Source: Gammaproteobacteria bacterium
Lineage (GTDB): Bacteria; Pseudomonadota; Gammaproteobacteria; SZUA-229
DNA length: 64,000 nucleotides
Direction of reading: 5' to 3'
Assembly: GCA_029882395.1 (NCBI GenBank)
Contig: JAOUKT010000001.1
Location: forward strand, 64,159 to 128,158
Made by a program: the position numbers and the translations under genes. Position 1 is the first letter of the stretch; each line of letters starts with the position of its first letter. Below the pieces are notes generated by a model. That model was not told the DNA's origin. It did not search any database and was given only the letters and a program-made list of their open reading frames with translations. Below are positions 23,970 through 32,647 of this stretch, piece by piece.

Positions 23970-25529
23970 ATGTTTAATTTACCGCCATTACATTCTACTA
24001 AAGCTATCGATGTCAAAGTCATTCCGGCTGTGTTGCAAACATGGCAGATCGGTCAGATATTTGAAAGTCGGGCTAAAACGAGTAGTAACGCTCAGGGAGA
24101 GTTTTTACTGCAAATAGGCCAGCATTTAATCAATGCCAAAATTAAAACACCGGTTCAGGCCGGTGAAGCGTTCACATTACAGGTCACCAAACTGGGACAA
24201 GAGCCTATCTTAAAAATCCTCAACCAGCCCATTAAAACCGACTCAATTACCCTGTATTTAAGACAGGCTGTACCGCAAAGCCACAGTATACAGAAACTAG
24301 TCAACCTGATTAACAGAGTCCAGCATTTAGTGCCCTTGCCAGAAAATGCTCAAACTGCTGGCAATCTTAGTGATAAAGCTGTGACATCGGCGATCACTAA
24401 GAGCATGGATCAGACAGCGTTTAAATCAGCTGATAAAATGACTGATAAAGTCGCTGATAAAGTCGTTGATAAAGTCGTTAATAAAATCCTTGATAAAACT
24501 GTCGATAAAGTCTTTGACAAAGCCGCTATTACACTCTCGGCTAAAGGTGCTGAAACACTGCAAAATGAAGCCGCCATCAGACCCTCTCCACAGGCTTTTG
24601 ATCTAAAAGTCTTAAGCCAACAGCTGCAGACGCTGGCTCAGGTACCCCTTAAGGCCGAGCATATCTCGCCAGAAAACATACAACGTTTTTTACAACAAAG
24701 CGGCTTTGACTTCGAAAATAAGTTGTTAAAAAGTAATGAAATACCGGTTAAAGACCTGAAGTTTCAGCTACTGCAATTAAAACAGACCATTGATCAGGTT
24801 TTAGTTAAGAGCCAGGATCCTTCTCTGATCAAAAACCCTGAGCGAATCAGCACCATAGCTGCAGAATACAGGCTGCCTGCACTTGCTAATTATTTATTAT
24901 ATGGCATCCCGGCTGCCGATAAAGCCTCGATCATCAGCTTTATTGCGCAACCGACAGGCTTTAATAGCCACTTCATCAACAATAATCAGTCTTTTGTTTT
25001 TCAGGCCGTACAAAAATTAAACACCAAGGAGATGAGCCAATTAAAACAATGGATACAGTTTATTCCATCGCTGGCAGAAATACGTCAATTAATAGAACAG
25101 AGCATCAATACCATAACCAATCATCAATTACAGGCATTGCAGGTTGAAGCTGACGCCGATTCGGCCTTTCTGGTGCTGTTTAATCTTCTGTTGTCAAAAA
25201 ATACCGACTGGATTGATTTATTTAACATCAAGATCAGTAAACAGGACGCTGACGAGGACAAGCACTGGAGCGTTACTATTCAACTCGAAATAGCCGGACT
25301 GGGATTGGTAGAGGCAAAGTTAGTATTGGTCAAAAAACAGTTACATGCCGGCTTAACCAGTGAATCCAATGTCACCCATCTGCTGATCAATGAGCATTTA
25401 CACCTTTTGCAATCAGCATTAACACAGGCCGGATTTGATGTCGCTACCTTGAGTAGCAGGCACGATAAAATACAGCCAATTGACCAGCAGCTGCCCAAAC
25501 ACGGGCCATTACTCGAAGATCAGGCGTAA
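23970..25529 (+). CDS. fliK: Flagellar hook-length control protein FliK
   Basis: 519 residues, divergent from fliL. The N-terminal two thirds is Gln/Lys/Ala-rich and contains a block of 4-residue repeats (DKV-type, about 154-185). The C-terminal 150 residues form the FliK C-terminal domain (WSVTIQLEIAGLGLVEAKLV, LINEHLHLLQSALTQAGFDV), which contacts FlhB to stop hook growth. Assignment rests on this domain plus position next to fliL and an FlhB-like gene. Its orientation opposite to fliL differs from Pseudomonas, where fliK is co-directional. Confidence 0.85.
   Translation: MFNLPPLHSTKAIDVKVIPAVLQTWQIGQIFESRAKTSSNAQGEFLLQIGQHLINAKIKTPVQAGEAFTLQVTKLGQEPILKILNQPIKTDSITLYLRQAVPQSHSIQKLVNLINRVQHLVPLPENAQTAGNLSDKAVTSAITKSMDQTAFKSADKMTDKVADKVVDKVVNKILDKTVDKVFDKAAITLSAKGAETLQNEAAIRPSPQAFDLKVLSQQLQTLAQVPLKAEHISPENIQRFLQQSGFDFENKLLKSNEIPVKDLKFQLLQLKQTIDQVLVKSQDPSLIKNPERISTIAAEYRLPALANYLLYGIPAADKASIISFIAQPTGFNSHFINNNQSFVFQAVQKLNTKEMSQLKQWIQFIPSLAEIRQLIEQSINTITNHQLQALQVEADADSAFLVLFNLLLSKNTDWIDLFNIKISKQDADEDKHWSVTIQLEIAGLGLVEAKLVLVKKQLHAGLTSESNVTHLLINEHLHLLQSALTQAGFDVATLSSRHDKIQPIDQQLPKHGPLLEDQA
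24429..24524 (+). repeat. Eight tandem 12-base repeats in fliK
   Basis: Eight imperfect copies of NNNGATAAANNN run in frame (96 bases), giving an Asp-Lys pair every four residues over 32 residues. One unit has AATAAA and the last has GACAAA. The spacing puts the charged pairs on one face of a helix, so the block probably forms a charged helical spacer. Confidence 0.9.
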
Positions 25530-25536
25530 TCAACCG

Positions 25537-25812
25537 ATGAAACAGAAAATACCTGTCGCTATTGCACTGGAGTACGATGAACAAAAAGCCCCTGTCGTCA
25601 AGGCCACTGGCAGTGGCGACCTGGCGCAACACATTTTAAAAATAGCGAAAGAGAATGATATTTACATACAACAAGATGAGGGCTTGATTGAGATATTAGC
25701 CGAACTGGAGCTGGGCGATGAAATCCCTGAACAATTATATAAAGCCGTAGCAGAAGTCATTGCCTTTGCCTACATCATAAAAGGCAAATTCCCAACAAAT
25801 TTTCGCAGTTAA
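25537..25812 (+). CDS. Free-standing FlhB C-terminal-like protein (FlhX/EscU-switch family)
   Basis: 91 residues matching only the cytoplasmic switch domain of FlhB. VAIALEYDEQKAPVVKATGS corresponds to AVALKYDQLTGRAPMVVAKG of the FlhB encoded at 18128-19294. The ends ELGDEIPEQLYKAVAEVIAF and EIGDEIPEALYLAVAQILAY also correspond. It lacks the N-P-x-H cleavage motif and all membrane helices. In other bacteria such proteins can stand in for the cleaved FlhB C-terminal piece. It follows fliK by seven bases, so a link with export switching is likely. Confidence 0.85.
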   Translation: MKQKIPVAIALEYDEQKAPVVKATGSGDLAQHILKIAKENDIYIQQDEGLIEILAELELGDEIPEQLYKAVAEVIAFAYIIKGKFPTNFRS

Positions 25813-26017
25813 AGCAAAACACCTAAACAGCCCCCTTCCACTATAGTGATACCAATAGAAAGCACCTGGTTGGCTGAATCATTGATGCCTGACCGTTTTA
25901 AGCAAACTATTTTTAGTCATGCATTAATATTTTTGCTAGCCAGTTAACAAAGCACACTATAATTAACCGGTATTACTTTTTCCTTGCCCTATAATAATCT
26001 ATACTTTATTAAACTCC

Positions 26018-26031
26018 ATCTTATATAAGAT
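26018..26031. promoter_or_regulatory. Perfect 14-bp palindrome downstream of a -10 box, leader of the exported-protein cassette
   Basis: ATCTTATATAAGAT is a perfect palindrome 30 bases before the ATG at 26061. A TATAAT lies at 25990-25995, so the palindrome would fall around +15 to +30 of the transcript. That is a common operator position. No regulator is identified. Confidence 0.35.
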
Positions 26032-26060
26032 ATTCACGCAGTTAACAGGAAAAACGAAAA

Positions 26061-27227
26061 ATGATTATTAGTGTTCGCCAGATAATCAAGGCAATGTTAG
26101 AGAGAAGAAATATACTAATACTCCTGATCACAACGGTATTATCCTCCCCTTTCGCCATAGCGGGAAGCAACCAAACTCAGTTAAAAGAATACCAGCAGCA
26201 GTTAAATCAGGCCAATAGCAGCCTTAGAAAGTCAAAGGTCCGTTATGAAACACTTGAAATACAGCGCAGCGCATCCACTGCCAAGCTGCAATCAATCAAA
26301 GCCACTGTTGATAGTGAACGCAAAAAGCTCAAAGATTTACGTAAAGCAGAAGAGCAATTTCCCAATATCGATTTTACCGAGCAGCTAAATAAACAACGCG
26401 CCATCTGGCAAAAAGCCAACCGCGATTATCTCACCAATTCAGCCTTTGTTCAGGCACTGGACGATAAAATCAACGATAGTCGCGCCAGCTATGATATCAA
26501 CCTTAAAAAACAAAAAAGCATCCAGGACTCGATTGCTGATCTTTCCGATCAGATGGCGGGTTCGCAATTACAGAATCAGCTAAAAAGCTTACGCACCTCA
26601 AAACGTATCAACGTATCGGTACGCGAAACCTGCAGTCTGACAGTGACCAAAGACAAGTGCCGGGATCAGGCACGGGTCAAGGCCGAGCGTCAAGCCTCTG
26701 AAAAAGGCTCGGTAGTTGTGATTGAGTCAATCACTGAAGTTAAAAACTTCAACTTAACCAAAGATGAAGTCAGAAGTAAGGTAAAAGCCCGTATTTCAGA
26801 TATTCGTGTGACCAACGATTCTTATGACTTAACCAAAGACAAAACTGGCTGGGTTATTGACTACGCTATCAGCGCTCTGGTGACACCGAGCGTGACAAAA
26901 GAAATGATTGCCGACTTAAAAAGCCAGATTATTCAGGGCCTAGGCAGCGATGGTGCAGACACAGCAGCGCTTCCCGGCCCGGTAATAGACAATAGCGCCA
27001 TGCAAAGTAGCAAGCCGCAAACTGAAGAAAGCCTGCAAAGCAAACAACAAAAAGCCCAACTGGAACTGGAAAAAGCATCACAGATGGCATTGAAAGAAGA
27101 TCAGGCCCAGGCCGAGCTTGAGGCCCAGGCCATACGCAGACAAGCTGAAAGCATCGCCCGTAAAGAAGCGAAAAAGCAAGCCGATGACGAAGCCAGTCTC
27201 AATAAAAAATTCTTTCCAACATTTTAA
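26061..27227 (+). CDS. Exported coiled-coil protein of unknown function
   Basis: 388 residues. A signal peptide (hydrophobic core about 17-30, likely cleavage near AIA-GS at 34) is followed by a helical coiled coil (about 38-180). A compact domain follows (about 184-285) with two cysteines (C191, C200), an ARVKAERQASEKG segment and a VVIESITEVKNFNLTKDEV strand-rich part. The Ala/Gln/Glu/Lys-rich C-terminal helix is about 315-385. The 184-285 domain loosely resembles periplasmic domains seen in FlgT-like and sulfatase-modifying-factor-like proteins of gammaproteobacteria, but I cannot assign it. It heads a run with the next two exported-protein genes. Confidence 0.75.
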   Translation: MIISVRQIIKAMLERRNILILLITTVLSSPFAIAGSNQTQLKEYQQQLNQANSSLRKSKVRYETLEIQRSASTAKLQSIKATVDSERKKLKDLRKAEEQFPNIDFTEQLNKQRAIWQKANRDYLTNSAFVQALDDKINDSRASYDINLKKQKSIQDSIADLSDQMAGSQLQNQLKSLRTSKRINVSVRETCSLTVTKDKCRDQARVKAERQASEKGSVVVIESITEVKNFNLTKDEVRSKVKARISDIRVTNDSYDLTKDKTGWVIDYAISALVTPSVTKEMIADLKSQIIQGLGSDGADTAALPGPVIDNSAMQSSKPQTEESLQSKQQKAQLELEKASQMALKEDQAQAELEAQAIRRQAESIARKEAKKQADDEASLNKKFFPTF

Positions 27228-27244
27228 TTTTTGAGGATCCATGA

Positions 27245-27985
27245 ATGAAAAAAGCATTATCAATACTGCTGATAACCTTAGGCACATTGCAAAGCATAGA
27301 TGCCAGTGCACAAATGCTAATCAGGCCCCGTGCATCTATTGGTGTAGCAGCCTACGAACTGGCCTTTGTTGACCCTGCCTCGGGCTCTATCACCGATACC
27401 TCTTATTTAACACTGGGTGGCGGTATTACCCTGGCCAAAGGTAATACATTTTTCGATCTCTCTGTCAGCACTTCATTAGCAGCAGAACATAACTATACTC
27501 AATCTGGTCAAACAGAAACGTTTCAGCGAACCGATTTTGCTGCCACACTGGGTTATGTATTAGATTCCAACATGTCGGTCTTTGGTGGATTCAAATCGGG
27601 CCGCTCTTACTTTGAATACCCGAGTTCTGATGCAAGCTATATGTCATTTGACTCAGCCGGCCTGTTTGGCGGAGGCAGCCTGTCATTTCGCCTGGGCAGT
27701 GATGTGCTTTCCTTCAATGCTGCGCTGGCTTTAATGAACGGCAGTTTGACTGATAATGACATCAATTTTTCTAACCGTCTTAACGAAGAAGCCAATACTG
27801 TTGGTGTCAGCCTGGGTGCATCTTACGTGATAAACCTTTCCAATCAGTCGGGTTTTATTCTGAAAGGCGCACTTCAGAACTACAGCTTCACGAACTGGAC
27901 GGGTAACTATTCAAATACAAATGGCCTGTCTGACCTGAAAGAAACGATTGTCTCTGGAAACCTGGCTTATTTTGTCAATTTTTAA
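27245..27985 (+). CDS. Predicted outer-membrane beta-barrel protein
   Basis: 246 residues. A signal peptide (KKALSILLITLGTLQSIDA, cleavage near SA-Q) is followed by repeated alternating hydrophobic/polar strands with many Gly, Ser, Asn and aromatics. The chain ends NLAYFVNF, a terminal phenylalanine typical of BAM-inserted barrels. GAGG lies eight bases before the ATG at 27245. It follows the coiled-coil gene by 17 bases and precedes a lipoprotein gene. No family name can be given with confidence; an 8- to 12-strand small barrel is likely. Confidence 0.72.
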   Translation: MKKALSILLITLGTLQSIDASAQMLIRPRASIGVAAYELAFVDPASGSITDTSYLTLGGGITLAKGNTFFDLSVSTSLAAEHNYTQSGQTETFQRTDFAATLGYVLDSNMSVFGGFKSGRSYFEYPSSDASYMSFDSAGLFGGGSLSFRLGSDVLSFNAALALMNGSLTDNDINFSNRLNEEANTVGVSLGASYVINLSNQSGFILKGALQNYSFTNWTGNYSNTNGLSDLKETIVSGNLAYFVNF

Positions 27986-28003
27986 ACACTGACCACAGCG
28001 TAA

Positions 28004-28027
28004 TAAGAGGACAGGGAAATCCTCTTA
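28004..28027 (+). promoter_or_regulatory. Perfect 8-bp hairpin between the barrel and lipoprotein genes
   Basis: TAAGAGGA (28004-28011) pairs with TCCTCTTA (28020-28027) around an 8-base loop. No T run follows, so it is a poor intrinsic terminator. It more likely protects mRNA ends or tunes the downstream lipoprotein gene, which starts 16 bases after it and has no evident Shine-Dalgarno sequence. Confidence 0.5.
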
Positions 28028-28042
28028 CTGAAATAAAAAACT

Positions 28043-28447
28043 ATGAAAAAACTGACCTTATTACTCATCAGCTCATTACTCGCCGCCTGCGCTACTAATG
28101 TTCAAAAAACACAGGGCGTGCAATTGCCGGACTGGTTTTACAACCCCAATATTCCGGGTTATGTGGGCGTCAGCAGCATCGCGCCACCGCAGTCTTTTGG
28201 TGGCATTAAAGCGCAACAAAGAGTCGCTGAGCTCAAGGCTCAGGCAGAACTCGGTCGCATGAAACAGCTGCTGGTGCAATCTGAGACCCGACTTCATCAG
28301 TCAAACCAGCAAAAGAGCGATATGCAAACACAATCCAGGCTGTCGTCTGCAACCACTCTGGACTTATCCCGCACAATGGTTCGTGAACAATGGCTACACC
28401 CGAAAACAGGTGATCTCTATCTATGGATGCTGGCACCTAAGCAATAA
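28043..28447 (+). CDS. LPP20-family lipoprotein
   Basis: 134 residues. A lipoprotein signal with lipobox LLAAC (C16 lipidated) is followed by the LPP20 pattern: LPDWFYNPNIPGYVGVSSI, then a helical stretch AQQRVAELKAQAELGRMKQL. LPP20-type lipoproteins include Vibrio FlgP, an outer-membrane component of the flagellar H-ring region, and Helicobacter Lpp20. Position after fliK/flhX suggests a flagellar or envelope role, but this is inferred. It converges on hisC. Confidence 0.78.
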   Translation: MKKLTLLLISSLLAACATNVQKTQGVQLPDWFYNPNIPGYVGVSSIAPPQSFGGIKAQQRVAELKAQAELGRMKQLLVQSETRLHQSNQQKSDMQTQSRLSSATTLDLSRTMVREQWLHPKTGDLYLWMLAPKQ

Positions 28448-28490
28448 AACAGACAGCCGTTTTCTCTGCAAAGAACAAGCAGACTTACCC

Positions 28491-29549
28491 TTAAATCACG
28501 ATCTCATTCAGTGCAGCGACTAAGCTCTCGCATTCTTGCTGAGTCCCAATTGTTATGCGTAAATAGTTGTCTATTCTCGGCTGATTAAAATGCCGCACAA
28601 TAATATTTTTATCCCGTAATGTCGTAGCAATATGCCCGGCTGGCAGTGTCTTATGCGAGACAAATAAAAAGTTTGTTTTCGAGGGAATAATTGAAAATCC
28701 GATGCCGGCTAATTGTGCCGTTAACCATTCACGGCTATTGATGATTTTATCGCATTGCGCGCCAAAATATTCATGATCATTGATCGCTGCAATCGCCCCG
28801 GTCGTTGAAAAGCGATCCATGGGATAGGAATTAAATGAGTTTTTAACCCGTTCAAGCGCATCAATTAAATCGGCCTGAGCTATCGCAAAACCAACGCGTA
28901 AACCGGCCAGTGATCTTGATTTTGACAAGGTTTGAATAACCACAAGATTGGGATAACGATCAACCAGCGTGACCGCGCTTTGCCCGCCAAAATCAATATA
29001 CGCCTCATCTACCACCACAACCGATTGTGTATTGTGTTGCAGAAAATTTTCTATACTTTCTAAAGCCAGTAATTTGCCAGTCGGTGCGTTAGGGTTTGCA
29101 AATATGACGCCGCCGTTAGGCAGTTTATAGTCATCCAGGCAAATGCTGAAATCGTCAGCCAGTGCAATCTGTTGGTATTCTATCTGATAGAGACGACTAT
29201 AGACGCTATAAAAACTGTAAGTGATATCAGGAAACAATAACGGCTGTTCATGTTTTAACAGAGCCTGAAAGCAATGCGCCAATACTTCATCTGAGCCATT
29301 ACCAATAAAAACCTGCTGCGGTTTAAGCTCATAATAATCCGCGATGCAGGCTTTTAAGTCAGCCGATTCAGGATCTGGGTATAGTCTTAGTTTTGCATTC
29401 GCCGCGCCCTGCATGGCTTTAATTGCAACAGGGGATGGCGCATAGGGATTTTCATTGGTATTGAGTTTAATCAGATTATCTGTTTTAGGCTGCTCACCCG
29501 GCACATAGGGCGTCAGTTGATTGACCAGCGCACTCCAGAAACGACTCAT
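28491..29549 (-). CDS. hisC: Histidinol-phosphate aminotransferase HisC
   Basis: 352 residues of the fold-type-I aminotransferases. It converts imidazole acetol phosphate and glutamate to histidinol phosphate in histidine synthesis. Motifs are LNTNENPYAPSP near the start, FIGNGSDEVL (81-90), FANPNAPTGKL (150-160), DEAYIDFGG, and the PLP lysine K210 in IQTLSKSRSLAGLRVGF. No other his gene is nearby, so it is unlinked. Many bacteria carry such stand-alone hisC copies, some of which also accept aromatic substrates. Confidence 0.92.
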   Translation of the reverse strand: MSRFWSALVNQLTPYVPGEQPKTDNLIKLNTNENPYAPSPVAIKAMQGAANAKLRLYPDPESADLKACIADYYELKPQQVFIGNGSDEVLAHCFQALLKHEQPLLFPDITYSFYSVYSRLYQIEYQQIALADDFSICLDDYKLPNGGVIFANPNAPTGKLLALESIENFLQHNTQSVVVVDEAYIDFGGQSAVTLVDRYPNLVVIQTLSKSRSLAGLRVGFAIAQADLIDALERVKNSFNSYPMDRFSTTGAIAAINDHEYFGAQCDKIINSREWLTAQLAGIGFSIIPSKTNFLFVSHKTLPAGHIATTLRDKNIIVRHFNQPRIDNYLRITIGTQQECESLVAALNEIVI

Positions 29550-29643
29550 ATTATAAACACCCCATACTCATACTGATAAAATCAAAACGCTATAATATCA
29601 GGGAATGCATGATCTGATAACTATTTAGCATAACTCGACTGTC

Positions 29644-30651
29644 TTAGTCCCATTTGAAATACCATGAACCCAAGGCTAAAAACACAATGCTTTGAGCCAG
29701 CAATACCAGAATATGGTACCCCACCTCTAGCAAGCTGGCACCGTCGATCATGATGGCTCTGGCTGCGGCTGTTACATGAGTCAGCGGAAACACTTCTGCT
29801 ATTGCCTGCATAGCCGGCGCTGCACCTTCGAGCGAGAACCAGACCCCTGAAAAAAACATCATCGGCCAGCTAAATAAATTAAGCAAGCCACCCGCTGTTT
29901 CCTCACTGGTCATTCTCGCAGCAATTACCAAACCGAGGCTGATCATACTCAATGCACCCAGTGCAAATATCAGAAACAGGCTTAGATGCGAGCCATTCAT
30001 GACAAAATCTACAAAAAAGTTTGTGCCATAAAAAACAAAGGCGGTCACCACCATGATTAACATCATGCGCGATACAATCTGTGCTGATAAATATTCAAAA
30101 GCAGTAATCGGCGTTGCTTTAAGTCGCTTTAACATGCCATTTTTACGGTAACGAACGATAACAAAACCCACACCAAATAAGGCGCTGAACATCATATTCA
30201 TCGACAAAATACCGGGGATTACCCAGTCGATATAGCGGATCTGCTTGCCACTGACACTTTGTTTCTCAAAACCCTGGCTTGCAACACCTAACAATACTTT
30301 TTCAACCATATAACCCGCCGGTGATTCTGTATTGATCCAGTACTGTTGTTTTTCTGCATCAAACAGCATATCAACCTGATGGCGCTGAACTTTAGAAAGC
30401 GCGCTGGTAATTGTATCAACCGGGTAAAAATCAATATGCCTGAGCTCAAGAAAACGTTGCGATTCAGCTGTAGCTGTGTGCTGATTAAGCACACCGACTT
30501 TAAATTGGTTGCCTAAATCTCCTGAAAAAGCAAAAGCAAAACCTGCCACTATCAGTACAGGCATAAGAATATTCCAGCCTAACGAGGAGCGGTCACGCAA
30601 AAATTCTTTATTTCTGGTACTTAATAACGCTAAAAACCTGTTCAGTAACAT
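29644..30651 (-). CDS. ABC-2 type transporter permease
   Basis: 335 residues. A single N-terminal helix (ILMPVLIVAGFAFAF) is followed by an extracytoplasmic loop (about 50-145) and five or so C-terminal helices with the ABC-2 pattern (FVIVRYRKNGMLKRLKATPI, LFSWPMMFFSGVWFSLEGA). It pairs with the ATPase gene four bases upstream. Such pairs export drugs, polysaccharides or lipids, and some affect flagellar or envelope functions; the substrate is not evident. Confidence 0.88.
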   Translation of the reverse strand: MLLNRFLALLSTRNKEFLRDRSSLGWNILMPVLIVAGFAFAFSGDLGNQFKVGVLNQHTATAESQRFLELRHIDFYPVDTITSALSKVQRHQVDMLFDAEKQQYWINTESPAGYMVEKVLLGVASQGFEKQSVSGKQIRYIDWVIPGILSMNMMFSALFGVGFVIVRYRKNGMLKRLKATPITAFEYLSAQIVSRMMLIMVVTAFVFYGTNFFVDFVMNGSHLSLFLIFALGALSMISLGLVIAARMTSEETAGGLLNLFSWPMMFFSGVWFSLEGAAPAMQAIAEVFPLTHVTAAARAIMIDGASLLEVGYHILVLLAQSIVFLALGSWYFKWD

Positions 30652-30655
30652 AATG

Positions 30656-31549
30656 CTAAGCCCTTAATTCCTTACCCGTTAATTCCAGAAATAAATCATC
30701 CAGCGTGCGCGAACGTATCTGCAGCTGAGCGAGTGAAATATTATTTTTTATTAACACCGAAATGACCTCATCCACATCACAGGTGGTAATTTCGACATGA
30801 CCATGCCGGCTATGCGCGGTGAATGCACTCAAATCAAAACCATTCATAACAGATTCCGGCAACTGCAAAACAACATCATTAAAATGTTTGGCAAGTAAGT
30901 CTTTAGGTGTTCCCTCTGCAATAATCTTGCCGTGGTCCATGATCGCAATTTCATCACAAAGAGTATATGCCTCATCCATATAATGAGTTGTCAGGATAAT
31001 AGTTTTACCTTCGGCTTTAATATCATTAATAAGCTCCCAGAAATTTCTTCTTGCCTGAGGATCAAGCCCTGTCGTTGGTTCGTCCAGAAATATAATATCC
31101 GGGTCATTGACCAGTGCAATCGCTAACAATAATCGCTGGCGCTGGCCACCCGATAATTCCCTGTTATCCTGATGCAGGTAATCTGTCAGATTACAGCGTT
31201 GAATGAGTTCGTCGAGGTCAGCATTGCGGGTATAAAAACGCGCAAACATCTTCAGGGTCTCAGCAACAGTAATGTAATCTTGTAAAGCGGTTGACTGAAA
31301 CATAATGCCTGCCTCTTTACGAAACTGGTCGCCAAGGGGCTGTCCTTTGTACAATATATCGCCCGATGTCGGCGACAATATGCCTTCCAGTATTTCCACC
31401 GTTGTTGTCTTTCCGGCCCCATTGGGACCTAATAAGCCAAAACATATGCCTGCATTTAAGCTAATATCGATACCATTTACCGCCTTAACTGACGGGTAAT
31501 GTTTAACCAGGTTATTAATTTCCAGTAATGTGTCGCTCAAACTGTTCAT
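30656..31549 (-). CDS. ABC transporter ATP-binding protein
   Basis: 297 residues of the DrrA/CcmA-like class. Walker A GPNGAGKTTTVEILEG, signature LSGGQRQRLLLA, Walker B DIIFLDEPTTGLDPQ and switch His in LTTHYMDEA are all intact. A C-terminal extension of about 80 residues contains the DrrA-type regulatory segment (TLDDLFLELTGKELRA). It forms an exporter with the downstream permease and is followed by that gene after four bases. It is divergent from the DsbA-like gene. Confidence 0.92.
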   Translation of the reverse strand: MNSLSDTLLEINNLVKHYPSVKAVNGIDISLNAGICFGLLGPNGAGKTTTVEILEGILSPTSGDILYKGQPLGDQFRKEAGIMFQSTALQDYITVAETLKMFARFYTRNADLDELIQRCNLTDYLHQDNRELSGGQRQRLLLAIALVNDPDIIFLDEPTTGLDPQARRNFWELINDIKAEGKTIILTTHYMDEAYTLCDEIAIMDHGKIIAEGTPKDLLAKHFNDVVLQLPESVMNGFDLSAFTAHSRHGHVEITTCDVDEVISVLIKNNISLAQLQIRSRTLDDLFLELTGKELRA

Positions 31550-31634
31550 CCTTTTAATTTTGATGCTGAGAATGCCTGTGTCATGATGTCATTTACCATG
31601 ACATTCTTCAAGAAGCAGCACAGCCCGGAGGCCA

Positions 31635-32267
31635 ATGATGTCATCGAGCAAGACAAACACCCTGTATTATATTCATGATCCCATGTGCAGCTGGTGCTGG
31701 GGCTTTAAACCAGTTCTGGAAGAGCTTCTGAACCAGCTACCTGATACGCTTTGCATAAAATACCTACTGGGGGGCTTGGCAGCAGACTCACAACAGGCCA
31801 TGGCGGATGATATGCAACAGTTTCTGCAACAAACCTGGCACCGCATCCAGCAAAAGATCCCTGCTACTGAGTTTAATTTTAATTTCTGGAAGCAATGCCA
31901 GCCCAGGCGCTCAACCTACCCTGCCTGCAGGGCCGTTATAGCGGCCAGAATACAACAGCCAGATTGTGAAAGGCAGATGATCGATGCCATTCAGCAGGCT
32001 TATTATTTAAACGCCAGCAACCCGTCTGATGATAATGTGTTGATTGAATTAGCTGGCAACTTAAAGCTTGATTTGAAAAAATTTAAGAACGACCTAAACA
32101 GCGCGCAAACACAGATGACGCTAACTCAGGAAATACAAAGATCGCAGGCATTAGGCGCGCAGGGTTTCCCCAGCCTGATATTAAGTAAAGGTAAAAATAA
32201 TACTGTTTTACGTCTGGACTATAACCACGTAGACAGTAATTTAAAACAGCTTATAGATTTATTATAA
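31635..32267 (+). CDS. DsbA-family thioredoxin-fold protein with CSWC motif
   Basis: 210 residues. A thioredoxin fold with an inserted helical domain: N-terminal IHDPMCSWCWGFKPVLEEL with C18 and C21, a helical part (about 60-165) and a cis-Pro-type segment GAQGFPSLIL. No signal peptide is present, so it is probably a cytosolic member related to FrnE/2-hydroxychromene-carboxylate isomerase-like proteins. GGAGG precedes tandem ATGs at 31635 and 31638; the second has the better spacing. It converges on the receiver-like gene with a six-base gap. Confidence 0.82.
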   Translation: MMSSSKTNTLYYIHDPMCSWCWGFKPVLEELLNQLPDTLCIKYLLGGLAADSQQAMADDMQQFLQQTWHRIQQKIPATEFNFNFWKQCQPRRSTYPACRAVIAARIQQPDCERQMIDAIQQAYYLNASNPSDDNVLIELAGNLKLDLKKFKNDLNSAQTQMTLTQEIQRSQALGAQGFPSLILSKGKNNTVLRLDYNHVDSNLKQLIDLL

Positions 32268-32273
32268 AAGAGC

Positions 32274-32645
32274 TTAGGCTAACGCGCTCGCCAGCGCATC
32301 TTCATCAATCGGATATGCCAATATTGAATGCACCTTGCACACTGCCAGTAATCGTTTTAGTTTGTCGGCATTTTCCCGGTCATAGAAAACCACTACACGT
32401 GTATCGGGGTATTTTTGAACTGATGCCAGTAAGGTTTCAAGACTACTGGTGCGGTCACGAAAATCTGACTGGTAATTGAATTCAGCCACAATCATGTCAG
32501 GCTGTTGTTTTTTTATCGCCGCCACCGCCTTGCGCATGGTTTCAACCATTGTTACCTGGTAACCCGCCTTCTGATAAAGCTGATCATAAAGCGGATACCC
32601 TCCCTGCTCTACAATGGACAATAAACGCCGGGCTAACTCAGACAT
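32274..32645 (-). CDS. Degenerate receiver-like protein
   Basis: About 123 residues with the alternating strand/helix layout of a response-regulator receiver: GYQVTMVETMRKAVAAIKKQ, DMIVAEFNYQSDF, TRVVVFYDRENADKLKRLL, and ILAYPIDEDAL at the end. The phospho-acceptor position is Glu (AEF), the early acidic pair is absent and the usual Lys-Pro is Tyr-Pro. It is probably not phosphorylated. It starts two bases after the stop of the DUF2384 gene, so the two are expressed together. Function is unknown; a protein-interaction role is likely. Confidence 0.7.
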   Translation of the reverse strand: MSELARRLLSIVEQGGYPLYDQLYQKAGYQVTMVETMRKAVAAIKKQQPDMIVAEFNYQSDFRDRTSSLETLLASVQKYPDTRVVVFYDRENADKLKRLLAVCKVHSILAYPIDEDALASALA

Positions 32646-32647
32646 TA

